A stretch of DNA of 21,603 nucleotides. Source: an uncultured Clostridia bacterium (GTDB lineage Bacteria > Bacillota > Clostridia > Oscillospirales > Ruminococcaceae). The translations under genes and the position numbers were made by a program. How positions within the stretch are numbered: position 1 is the stretch's first letter; every line of letters starts with the position of its first letter. The stretch lies in assembly GCA_945947715.1 (NCBI GenBank), contig CAMEYZ010000008.1:1-21603 (forward strand). Reading direction: 5' to 3'. Positions 15,438 to 21,603 of this stretch are shown here, piece by piece. A model generated the notes under the pieces. That model searched no databases. It was given only the letters and a program-made list of their open reading frames with translations, and had not been told where the DNA came from.

Positions 15438-15908
15438 TCAGTGGGAAGAACTATCCGTATCGTCGGAGCCGCGAAGCTCGGATATAATGTCGAGGAAGCT
15501 TTCAACGTCGGAAAAATCCTTGTAAACCGACGCAAATCTCACATAGGCCACCTTGTCCAGCTCCTTTAAGTAGCTGAGTACCATATCGCCTATCTGCGAG
15601 GTAGTTATCTGTGAAAGCATATTTGTCATGCAGTAATTCTCAATGCTGTCCACGATGCGGTTTATATCGCTTAAGGATACAGGCCGTTTCTTTACGGCGA
15701 TAGACATGCTCTGGATAAGCTTTGCCCGATTGAACCGCTCAAAGGTGTTATCCTTCTTGTTCACAAGAAGCTCGGGGATCTCTATTGATTCAAAGGTGGT
15801 AAATCTTTTGCCGCATTTGATGCACTCTCTTCGGCGGCGGATCTTTCCTTCATAGGGACGGGAATCTATTACCTTAGAATCGTCATATCCGCAAAAGGGA
15901 CAAACCAT
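15438..15908 (-). CDS. nrdR: Transcriptional repressor NrdR
   Basis: A 156-aa repressor of ribonucleotide reductase operons that senses ATP/dATP. The N-terminal zinc ribbon has C3, C6, C29 and C32 (CPFCG then CIKCG) and the basic run RRRREC. The ATP-cone domain spans about 46-136 (VNKKDNTFERFNRAKLIQS). Length is typical. The ATG at 15908 has GGAGG 8 nt upstream. A consensus promoter precedes it. No ribonucleotide reductase genes are in the window, so its targets lie elsewhere. The Ser/Asp-rich tail (GSDDTDSSSH) is variable in the family. Confidence 0.96.
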   Translation of the reverse strand: MVCPFCGYDDSKVIDSRPYEGKIRRRRECIKCGKRFTTFESIEIPELLVNKKDNTFERFNRAKLIQSMSIAVKKRPVSLSDINRIVDSIENYCMTNMLSQITTSQIGDMVLSYLKELDKVAYVRFASVYKDFSDVESFLDIISELRGSDDTDSSSH

Positions 15909-15944
15909 ACATGCAGCCTCCTCGCAAAAATATTGTATAAATAT

Positions 15945-15973
15945 ATTATATAATATTTGTGCAAAAATGTCAA
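15945..15973 (-). promoter_or_regulatory. Predicted promoter of nrdR
   Basis: Read on the minus strand: TTGACA (15968-15973), a 17-nt spacer and TATAAT (15945-15950). This is a perfect SigA-type promoter, with a predicted leader of about 30 nt. Confidence 0.82.
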
Positions 15974-16039
15974 GAAAATATTTTCACTGCGAAAAAATTT
16001 CCGTAATAACCGCAGGCTCAGAAAGGATCGGTCATAAAA

Positions 16040-17023
16040 ATGAATGGAGTAAAATATCTATTATTATCAACAGTTATTTTAATGCTGCTGGTATTCGGTC
16101 TGACCAGCTGTACGGGAGATGATGCGGTGAAGAAAAATACCGAACAGGACGCCGATGAGATAAATCTCAGCGATGAAAATTACGAGACGGTGGATATCCC
16201 TGAGCTTCCCGTGGATACCTCCGACCCTGATGACGCGGATAATACCTGGGCGATGTTCCTCATTAACGAGCAGAATCCTCTGCCCAGAAGATACGATGAT
16301 GTTATCGAAACTGAGCTTGTTGATGAGACCTATCGTGAGTATTTCCTTGATTCGAGGGCTGCGGAGTATTACAAGAACATGCTGGAAGCTGCTGCCGGTG
16401 ACGGCATAGAACTTATCACCGTTTCCGCTTACAGGACCTACGATTATCAGAAAAATAACTTCGACAGCAACGTCGAGGACAGAATGTCAGAGGGCATGAG
16501 CTATTCAGATGCGTACAAGGATTCCCTTGCAAGCGTGCAGCTTCCCGGACAGAGCGAGCATAATGCAGGTCTTGCGGTGGATATCCTGTCCAATGAGTAC
16601 AATAGCATGGACGATGATGGCTTTGAAAATACCGAAGCCTTTAAGTGGCTTGACGAGCATGCGGCGGAGTATGGCTTTATCCTGCGTTACCCCAAGGGAA
16701 AGACCGATATCACGCAGATAATCTATGAGCCGTGGCATTACCGCTTTGTGGGAATCTATTATGCCAAGGAGATAAAGGAAAGCGGTCTTTGCATGGAGGA
16801 GTATTTCGACAGCAAGGGCTGGCTTGACGATGAAGGCGCTGCCACCAGTCACACTATCTACGACCAGAACCCTGATATGGAGCTTTCTCACGAGACCTAT
16901 ACCACTGAGACGGTCATGGGAGATGATCTTCCTGACGAGTTCAAGGAGGACTCTGCCGACGATGAGGAAGAGGCTGTGACTGAGGATTCGGAAGAGACTG
17001 ACGCGGAGCAGTCCGAAGAATAA
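16040..17023 (+). CDS. M15B D-alanyl-D-alanine carboxypeptidase lipoprotein (VanY/LdcB-like)
   Basis: A 327-aa exported zinc peptidase expected to trim C-terminal D-Ala from peptidoglycan stem peptides. The signal peptide has lipobox LTSC (Cys24). An acidic linker leads to the VanY domain (about 95-245). Zinc ligands fit SEHNAGLAVD (H174, D181) and EPWHYR (H233, with E230 as catalytic base); AYRTYDYQ is the usual preceding motif. The last 60 residues are a strongly acidic, disordered-looking tail. There is no VanS/VanR/VanX context, so a housekeeping wall-trimming role is more likely than vancomycin resistance. AAAGGA at 16022-16027 is 12 nt from the ATG. D,D- and L,D-carboxypeptidase activity cannot be told apart here. 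Confidence 0.9.
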   Translation: MNGVKYLLLSTVILMLLVFGLTSCTGDDAVKKNTEQDADEINLSDENYETVDIPELPVDTSDPDDADNTWAMFLINEQNPLPRRYDDVIETELVDETYREYFLDSRAAEYYKNMLEAAAGDGIELITVSAYRTYDYQKNNFDSNVEDRMSEGMSYSDAYKDSLASVQLPGQSEHNAGLAVDILSNEYNSMDDDGFENTEAFKWLDEHAAEYGFILRYPKGKTDITQIIYEPWHYRFVGIYYAKEIKESGLCMEEYFDSKGWLDDEGAATSHTIYDQNPDMELSHETYTTETVMGDDLPDEFKEDSADDEEEAVTEDSEETDAEQSEE

Positions 17024-17034
17024 ATATCAAAAAG

Positions 17035-17071
17035 AAAACGGATAGGCTGAAAAACAGCTTATCCGTTTTTT
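17035..17071. terminator. Bidirectional intrinsic terminator
   Basis: A 15-bp stem (17035-17049 with 17055-17069; one G-U pair) closes an AAAAA loop, with core CGGATAGGCTG/CAGCTTATCCG flanked by A and T runs. It serves the carboxypeptidase gene on the plus strand and the HD-domain gene on the minus strand. Confidence 0.93.
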
Positions 17072-17076
17072 GTGTG

Positions 17077-17604
17077 TTAAAATTCTATCCTGCTTCTTCT
17101 GAAGTTGAGCAGACGCTTTACCTTTGATGCTATTGCGATAGTCGTTTCCGCCAGCGCACAGTATTTGTCCACCATAATAATTACCCAAGTTTCCCTGTAT
17201 CTGGGGAAATGTGTGAGAGTCACGGGATACATATGCTTTGCGATGATATCCTTTTCCATATTGGTCAGCTCGAAGTGCTTTTCGGCGTTCTCAAGAGCCG
17301 TTTTGGGGTGCAGATATGCATGACTCGGCTTTTTTTCGGTGTGCCAGTCATAGAGGAAAAGGTCGTGAAGAAGTCCCGCTCTTGCTCCTGCTCTTGCGTC
17401 AAGGGAAAAAAGCTTGCAAATAAGATAATTATAATATGAAACATTCAGGCAGTGCTGAAATGTGGTTATACCGCCGTGCTGTATGTATTCCTTCATGCTG
17501 CAGACAACGTCGCTGCCAAGCAGGTCGGACACATAGGAATAGTATTCGCTGTTTTCTCCTTCTTCCGAGTCCAGGTCCAGATGAGAGCCAAGTGCCTTTA
17601 TCAT
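17077..17604 (-). CDS. HD-domain protein, probable metal-dependent phosphohydrolase
   Basis: A 175-aa soluble protein with an HD fold. The metal-ligand pattern is H51 (FQHCLNVS), H80-D81 (GLLHDLFLYDWH), H124 (IAKHMYP) and D146 (IIMVDKYCA), with further His at 95 and 99. HD proteins hydrolyse phosphomono- or diesters, often of nucleotides; the substrate is not predictable. No sensor, RelA-type synthetase or cyclic-dinucleotide GYP motif is present. The ATG at 17604 is about 14 nt from an AAAGGA, so initiation may be weak; a closer ATG at 17617 is out of frame. The gene is monocistronic, convergent with the carboxypeptidase gene and divergent from mraZ. Confidence 0.85.
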   Translation of the reverse strand: MIKALGSHLDLDSEEGENSEYYSYVSDLLGSDVVCSMKEYIQHGGITTFQHCLNVSYYNYLICKLFSLDARAGARAGLLHDLFLYDWHTEKKPSHAYLHPKTALENAEKHFELTNMEKDIIAKHMYPVTLTHFPRYRETWVIIMVDKYCALAETTIAIASKVKRLLNFRRSRIEF

Positions 17605-17670
17605 TGGTCTGTATCATATCCTTTCTTTTTGTCTCTGCCGCAGATCTACTTGATTTAATCTGCTATTTTT

Positions 17671-17699
17671 ATTATATATTTAAATTATTAATATTTCAA
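17671..17699 (-). promoter_or_regulatory. Predicted promoter of the HD-domain gene
   Basis: Read on the minus strand: TTGAAA (17694-17699), a 17-nt spacer and TATAAT (17671-17676). The leader contains a small dyad, GCAGAT/ATCTGC (17640-17663). Confidence 0.7.
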
Positions 17700-17900
17700 T
17701 ACACAATTATTATATAGATTATGTCCACTTGTTGATAAAAATTGTGCAGTTATCACAAAAATAAAAAAAGTGACAAGTTATGTAATATAATTATACTAAC
17801 AGGATAAATTATATAAAATTATGCAAAATAAAGAATAGATTTGTTTAAAATGCACATAAAAAAGGGAAAAAATTCTGAATTAATTTTATCAAAAATTTCT
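17700..17900. other. AT-rich intergenic stretch upstream of the dcw cluster
   Basis: This is the middle of the 448-nt gap between the HD-domain gene and mraZ. It is very AT-rich. I see no ORF with a ribosome binding site, no RNA gene and no cluster of DnaA boxes. Confidence 0.6.
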
Positions 17901-17908
17901 TTTGACGG

Positions 17909-17937
17909 TTGCAATTTTCGCTGATATGGTGTATAAT
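17909..17937 (+). promoter_or_regulatory. Predicted promoter of the dcw cluster (mraZ)
   Basis: TTGCAA (17909-17914), a 17-nt spacer and TATAAT (17932-17937); predicted start near 17944. A TTGACG at 17902-17907 sits upstream, too far to be the -35. The 37-nt block 17901-17937 is nearly the same as the one upstream of cca. Confidence 0.75.
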
Positions 17938-17946
17938 TATATCAAA

Positions 17947-17982
17947 GTGGTGAAAAGCAGTTAAAAGTGGGGACCAGTGGTG
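17947..17982 (+). promoter_or_regulatory. MraZ operator: period-10 GTGG repeats
   Basis: Hexamers GTGGTG (17947), GCAGTT (17957, degenerate), GTGGGG (17967) and GTGGTG (17977) recur exactly every 10 nt with 4-nt spacers, mostly AAAA. This matches the known MraZ box, direct GTGG-type repeats upstream of mraZ. Lying right at the predicted transcription start, it implies autorepression of the dcw cluster. Confidence 0.82.
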
Positions 17983-17997
17983 AATTTCAACCCCCGT

Positions 17998-18014
17998 TTC
18001 AACAGCCTGTTGAA
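17998..18014. promoter_or_regulatory. Perfect dyad in the mraZ leader
   Basis: TTCAACAG, one base, CTGTTGAA: a 17-nt palindrome 25 nt before the mraZ ribosome binding site. It could be a protein operator or form a small hairpin in the leader. Confidence 0.45.
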
Positions 18015-18052
18015 TATTACAAATCGGTTAAAGATAAAAAGGAGGCGATAAC

Positions 18053-18481
18053 ATGGCTCAGGCTCTTATGGGTACTTATAATCACGTCATTGACCCTAAG
18101 GGACGTATGGCATTCCCTACAAAGCTGAGAGAACAGCTTGGTGAGAGCTTTGTTATCACTATTGACCCTGCAGGCTGCCTTTTTGCTTATTCCGCTGAGG
18201 AGTGGGAAATTTTCACCGATAAGATAAAGACTCTTACGGGAGCGGCTGCTAAGGCTGCTATCAGAAAGCTCTACGCTAACGCTGTTACCGCCGAGGCCGA
18301 TAAGCAGGGACGTATCCTTATCCCTCAGAATCTCCGCGAATTTGCGGGGCTGGAGCATGATGTCACCGTTATCGGAAGCCTTAACCATGCAGAGATATGG
18401 GACAGTAAACGCTATGCGGAGCAGGAAGAGAAATTCTCCGACGAGGAGCTGGCAAATGCTCTGGATATGATAGCATTATGA
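18053..18481 (+). CDS. mraZ: Transcriptional regulator MraZ
   Basis: A 142-aa DNA-binding protein that represses its own division and cell wall cluster. It has two SpoVT/AbrB-like half domains, each with the DxxxR-type signature: DPKGR (14-18) followed by MAFPTKLRE, and DKQGR (83-87) followed by ILIPQNLRE. Length is typical. An AAGGAGG at 18039-18045 gives excellent initiation. Upstream are a promoter and its period-10 operator. rsmH follows after 71 nt. Confidence 0.97.
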   Translation: MAQALMGTYNHVIDPKGRMAFPTKLREQLGESFVITIDPAGCLFAYSAEEWEIFTDKIKTLTGAAAKAAIRKLYANAVTAEADKQGRILIPQNLREFAGLEHDVTVIGSLNHAEIWDSKRYAEQEEKFSDEELANALDMIAL

Positions 18482-18493
18482 TACATATACAGC

Positions 18494-18510
18494 TTGTATA
18501 ATTTATACAA
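18494..18510. repeat. Palindrome between mraZ and rsmH
   Basis: TTGTATAA, one base, TTATACAA: a perfect 8-bp dyad in the 71-nt gap. It is AT-only apart from one G and one C, so a stable RNA hairpin is doubtful; it could be a binding site. Confidence 0.35.
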
Positions 18511-18552
18511 CATTAAACATAATGCAATAAATATCAAAGGAATTATTAAAAT

Positions 18553-19488
18553 ATGGAATTTTCTCATATTCCCGTACTGCTTGAACAGTGTTTAGAGGGA
18601 CTTGATATAAAACCCGACGGTATCTATCTGGACGGGACCTGCGGCGGAGCCGGACATTCCCGCGAGATCGCAAAAAGACTTAAAAATGGCAGACTTGTGG
18701 GTATAGACCGTGACCCTGAAGCTGTGAAAACTGCGTCGGAGCGTCTTGCAGGCTATAATGCACAGGTCGTTAAGGGAAATTATTCCGAGATAAAGGATAT
18801 CTCCGCAGAGCTTGGCATTGAAGGCTATGACGGGATTCTCCTTGATCTGGGAGTTTCCTCCTATCAGCTGGACAACGGCAGCAGAGGCTTTTCCTATCAT
18901 ACCGACGCTCCCCTTGATATGAGAATGTCCATGGAGGGCATATCTGCAAGGGATATCGTAAATACCTACTCCGAACAGCAGCTCTCAAAGATTCTCTTTG
19001 AGTATGGCGAGGAAAAATTTTCACGCAATATCGCTGCGAACATCATCGCCGCAAGAAATGAAAAGCCTATAGAAACTACTCTGGAGCTTGCGGAAATAGT
19101 CAAAAGCTCTATTCCTGCAAGATTTAGACGGGAAAAGAATCCCTGCAAGAAAAGCTTTCAGGCGATACGCATCGCCGTGAACTGCGAGTTTGAACACCTT
19201 GATAAGGGTCTTGACGATGCCTTCGATATGCTGAATATCGGCGGGAGACTCTGCGTTATAACCTTCCATTCGCTGGAGGACAGGATAGTAAAGCAGCGCT
19301 TTGCGTCCTTCTGTACGGGCTGCATATGCCCGCCGGATTTTCCTCAGTGCGTGTGCGGCAGGACCCCTGCGGGAAGACTTGTCAACAGAAAGCCCATAGA
19401 GGCGGACCCAAAAGAGCTTGAAGCTAATGTCAGAAGCAGAAGCGCTAAGCTAAGGATTATAGAAAAAATAAAGGAAAGGGAGTGCTGA
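18553..19488 (+). CDS. rsmH: 16S rRNA (cytosine(1402)-N4)-methyltransferase
   Basis: A 311-aa SAM-dependent methyltransferase (formerly MraW) that methylates the N4 of C1402 in the 30S decoding site. Recognised by HIPVLLEQCLEGL at the start, the SAM-binding LDGTCGGAGHS (26-36), GIDRD (50-54), ILLDLGVSSYQLD and the conserved FHSLEDRIVK near the C-terminus. Length is typical. AAAGGAA at 18536-18542 precedes the ATG by 10 nt. It is second in the dcw cluster; the ftsL-like gene starts 3 nt after its stop, so the two are probably translationally coupled. Confidence 0.97.
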   Translation: MEFSHIPVLLEQCLEGLDIKPDGIYLDGTCGGAGHSREIAKRLKNGRLVGIDRDPEAVKTASERLAGYNAQVVKGNYSEIKDISAELGIEGYDGILLDLGVSSYQLDNGSRGFSYHTDAPLDMRMSMEGISARDIVNTYSEQQLSKILFEYGEEKFSRNIAANIIAARNEKPIETTLELAEIVKSSIPARFRREKNPCKKSFQAIRIAVNCEFEHLDKGLDDAFDMLNIGGRLCVITFHSLEDRIVKQRFASFCTGCICPPDFPQCVCGRTPAGRLVNRKPIEADPKELEANVRSRSAKLRIIEKIKEREC

Positions 19489-19491
19489 TAT

Positions 19492-19983
19492 ATGTCCAGA
19501 AGAAGAGGTACAGCACACGTTACAGATATAGCTCCTAAAAATGAACGGGAAAATATAAAGTATTCGGAGCCATCTCATTCAAGCGCAAATATCGTAAGAA
19601 GCCAGAAAAAGGACGAGGCTCCCGGAACATATACCAGACTTATCGTGACCTTTCTCCTTGCGGGACTTGTTTTCTCGGCGGTTATCTCCGCTAAGGTGGA
19701 GGCAACGGCTATCCGCAGCAGCATAAATGAGGCTCAGAGAGAGGTCGATATGCTCCGCAGCGAAAATACTCGCATGCAGGCGGAGATAGAAACTAAGACC
19801 TCCCGCAAAACAGTGGAAAATTACGCCGAAAATATACTCGGCATGCAGAAGCTGGATAAATCCCAGTGCGAGTATATCAGTCTTGAAAGCGGAAACGTTA
19901 TCGAAATTCCCGACGGCGAGGAAAATATTTTTGTCAAGCTTTATAATAAGGTGTCGGATTTCTTTGAGTATTTAAGGGGATAA
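19492..19983 (+). CDS. ftsL: FtsL/DivIC-type cell division protein
   Basis: A 163-aa bitopic membrane protein. It has a basic, probably disordered cytoplasmic N-terminus (1-47), one transmembrane helix (about 49-67), and an extracellular coiled coil (about 70-106) with the family ending YAENILGMQKL. FtsL-like proteins link the FtsQ/DivIB and DivIC partners to FtsW/FtsI at the septum. Sequence is weakly conserved in this family; the call rests on topology and the position between rsmH and a class B PBP gene. AAAGGGAG ends 9 nt before the ATG. A strong hairpin follows the gene. Confidence 0.85.
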   Translation: MSRRRGTAHVTDIAPKNERENIKYSEPSHSSANIVRSQKKDEAPGTYTRLIVTFLLAGLVFSAVISAKVEATAIRSSINEAQREVDMLRSENTRMQAEIETKTSRKTVENYAENILGMQKLDKSQCEYISLESGNVIEIPDGEENIFVKLYNKVSDFFEYLRG

Positions 19984-20011
19984 GTCCGCTTTCTATATTA
20001 CATACATCATC

Positions 20012-20043
20012 TGCGGGCTGCATAACTTGCAGCCCGCATTTTG
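20012..20043 (+). terminator. Terminator-like hairpin inside the dcw cluster
   Basis: TGCGGGCTGC (20012-20021) pairs perfectly with GCAGCCCGCA (20029-20038), extended by one A-T pair into the loop, followed by TTTT. It lies between ftsL and the PBP gene and may attenuate transcription there. Confidence 0.7.
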
Positions 20044-20070
20044 GACGGTAATATGATCATAGTATATAGT
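20041..20070 (+). promoter_or_regulatory. Possible internal promoter for the PBP gene
   Basis: TTGGAC (20041-20046), an 18-nt spacer and TATAGT (20065-20070), just after the hairpin. A match of this quality in AT-rich DNA is only suggestive, but it would let the PBP gene be expressed apart from mraZ-rsmH-ftsL. Confidence 0.35.
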
Positions 20071-20103
20071 GAATAGAACCTAAAACTAAGAAAGGAAAGA
20101 TCT

Positions 20104-21603
20104 ATGAGCAATAATGCAAAGTCAAGAAAAAAAGACAATCATCGGCCCGACGGACAGATGCGCAGACGTATGCTCCTTATATGCGTTGTACTGGTGATAT
20201 TTATCGCATATATCGTTTTTACGCTGTTTAAGATCTCAATTATTGACAATGCTAAATATGAGGCTCTCGCCAATGAAAATCAGTTCAGAAGCAACGTTAT
20301 CAAGGCGAACCGAGGCAGTATCTACGACTCTACGGGAAAGATACTGGCTCAGTCGGCCACGGTTTATACTATTGCTGTGGCGCCTGTTAAGCTGGCGGAT
20401 ATCGAGGACCTCACAGAACAGACAAGACAGAAACAGGCTGTGGCGAAAATACTCAGCGATAATATCCCCGATATCGAATATGATTCCTTCCTTGAAAAGC
20501 TGGAAAAGGCTATCAAGGATAATCCTGATTCTCAGTGGCTCAAGGTCGCAGATAAGATTGAAAAGCCTGTTGCTGACGAGATAATCGCCGAGATGAACGA
20601 GCAGGAGCTGGAATCAAAGGTCATTTTCACCAATCAGGATACTAAGAGATATTATCCTCAGGGCGATCAGGCGGCGGCTGTTATCGGATTTACAAATTTC
20701 GACGGAGACGGCGTTTACGGCGTTGAGGCTTACTATAACGACTACCTCGCAGGCGTGGACGGAAAGAATATCACCGCTACCGATGCAAATGGCGATGAAA
20801 TGCCCTACAAAAACGACAAGAACTATTCCGCTAAGGACGGAAGCTCCATTTATCTTACTCTGGACATGAATCTGCAGTATTTTCTGGAGAACAACCTCAA
20901 CGCCGCTATCGAGGATTACGGCGTCGAGAACAGAGCCTGCGGCATCATGATGAACGCTAAAACGGGAGCTATCCTTGCAATGGCAACAACTCCCGGCTTT
21001 GATCTTAACGACAGAAATTCCATATACTACTACAAGGACAGGAATACTCTTGCAGAGATAGAGGATCAGGACCTCTACGACGAGACCTATGCCGCACTCC
21101 GCGAGAAACAGTGGAAAAACAAGGCTATCTCCGAAACCTATTACCCCGGCTCCGTTTTCAAGGTCATCACAGGCTCGGCGGCTCTGGAGGAAAAGGCGGT
21201 AAATCTTAATACCATATTCTCCTGCAATCATACCTACACCGTTATAGATACGGATTTCCACTGCTGGACGGCAGGCTCTCACGGACCTCTCGATTTCCAG
21301 CGTGCTATGACCGTTTCCTGCAACCCCTTCTTTATCCAGGTAGGTCAGGCTCTGGGCGGAACTAAGTTCTGCGAGTATTTCAAGACCTTCGGCTTTACCG
21401 AGAAAACAGGTATAGACCTTCCCGGTGAGGTGGACAGTATCTATGTTCCGGCGGAAAATATGGGACCTGTTGAGCTTGCATCGAGCTCCTTCGGTCAGAC
21501 TAACAAGATAACTCCTATTCAGATGATAACCGCATATGCGGCAGTAATAAACGGCGGATATCTTATTCAGCCTCATGTTGTTGAAAAGATAGTGGATTCC
21601 AAC
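20104..21603 (+). CDS. Class B penicillin-binding protein (FtsI/PBP2-like), 3' truncated by window edge
   Basis: An open frame of 500 codons with no stop before the window ends. AAAGGAAAG precedes the ATG. A basic cytoplasmic N-terminus leads to one transmembrane helix (about 23-44), then the PBP dimerisation domain starting with NRGSIYDSTGKILA. The transpeptidase domain has the SxxK motif as YPGSVFK (Ser350) and the SxN motif as SCN (405-407), then TGIDLPGE; the KTG motif would lie beyond the edge. This is a septal or sporulation peptidoglycan transpeptidase. Position directly after ftsL favours the division enzyme (FtsI/PBP2B), but a SpoVD-type protein cannot be excluded without the C-terminus, where a PASTA domain may or may not be present. 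Confidence 0.93.
   Translation, partial: MSNNAKSRKKDNHRPDGQMRRRMLLICVVLVIFIAYIVFTLFKISIIDNAKYEALANENQFRSNVIKANRGSIYDSTGKILAQSATVYTIAVAPVKLADIEDLTEQTRQKQAVAKILSDNIPDIEYDSFLEKLEKAIKDNPDSQWLKVADKIEKPVADEIIAEMNEQELESKVIFTNQDTKRYYPQGDQAAAVIGFTNFDGDGVYGVEAYYNDYLAGVDGKNITATDANGDEMPYKNDKNYSAKDGSSIYLTLDMNLQYFLENNLNAAIEDYGVENRACGIMMNAKTGAILAMATTPGFDLNDRNSIYYYKDRNTLAEIEDQDLYDETYAALREKQWKNKAISETYYPGSVFKVITGSAALEEKAVNLNTIFSCNHTYTVIDTDFHCWTAGSHGPLDFQRAMTVSCNPFFIQVGQALGGTKFCEYFKTFGFTEKTGIDLPGEVDSIYVPAENMGPVELASSSFGQTNKITPIQMITAYAAVINGGYLIQPHVVEKIVDSN

Noticed and set aside
16040..17023. A vancomycin-resistance gene
   Set aside because: The protein has VanY-type motifs, but no van regulatory or ligase genes are nearby. 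A normal wall carboxypeptidase role is sufficient.
17700..17900. A replication origin in the AT-rich region, suggested by its AT content and by gyrA elsewhere in the window
   Set aside because: No cluster of TTATCCACA-type boxes; only a single loose match (TTATCACAA). dnaA and dnaN are absent.

Overview
The window looks like the chromosome of a Ruminococcus-like member of the Oscillospiraceae (Firmicutes). The evidence is a Gram-positive style dcw cluster (mraZ, rsmH, ftsL-like, class B PBP), strong AGGAGG-type ribosome binding sites, consensus SigA-type promoters, several lipoproteins, an intracellular type I pullulanase, NrdR, and mid-range GC with AT-rich gaps. The genus is inferred, not proven.

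Layout. 1-2058 is the 3' part of gyrA. 2154-3596 is a sensor histidine kinase. 3867-7849 is a tight three-gene unit: an SGNH-hydrolase lipoprotein, a GH3 (NagZ-like) lipoprotein and an unrecognised cytosolic protein overlapping it by 4 nt. It ends at a strong bidirectional terminator. On the minus strand follow an OmpR-type response regulator (7887-8609) and, upstream of it, type I pullulanase (8651-10609). 11070-13439 is a two-gene McrBC-like restriction unit with its own consensus promoter. 13458-13867 holds the most unusual material: two tandem short transcription units, each a promoter, about 75 nt of RNA and a very strong hairpin, converging on a 30-codon membrane peptide gene on the other strand whose mRNA they can partly pair with. 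13997-15367 is cca, 15438-15908 (minus) nrdR, 16040-17023 a VanY-type carboxypeptidase lipoprotein and 17077-17604 (minus) an HD-domain protein. 18053 to the end is the dcw cluster, with a MraZ operator upstream and a PBP gene cut by the window edge.

How it fits together. Most genes are housekeeping: DNA topology, tRNA maturation, ribonucleotide reductase control, wall synthesis and turnover, and alpha-glucan debranching. The accessory part is the islet at about 10.9-13.9 kb between pulA and cca, where a reduced McrBC pair sits directly next to what looks like a type I toxin-antitoxin locus with a duplicated antisense RNA. No transposase, integrase, tRNA, rRNA or CRISPR array was found. All homology statements come from reading motifs; no database search was run.
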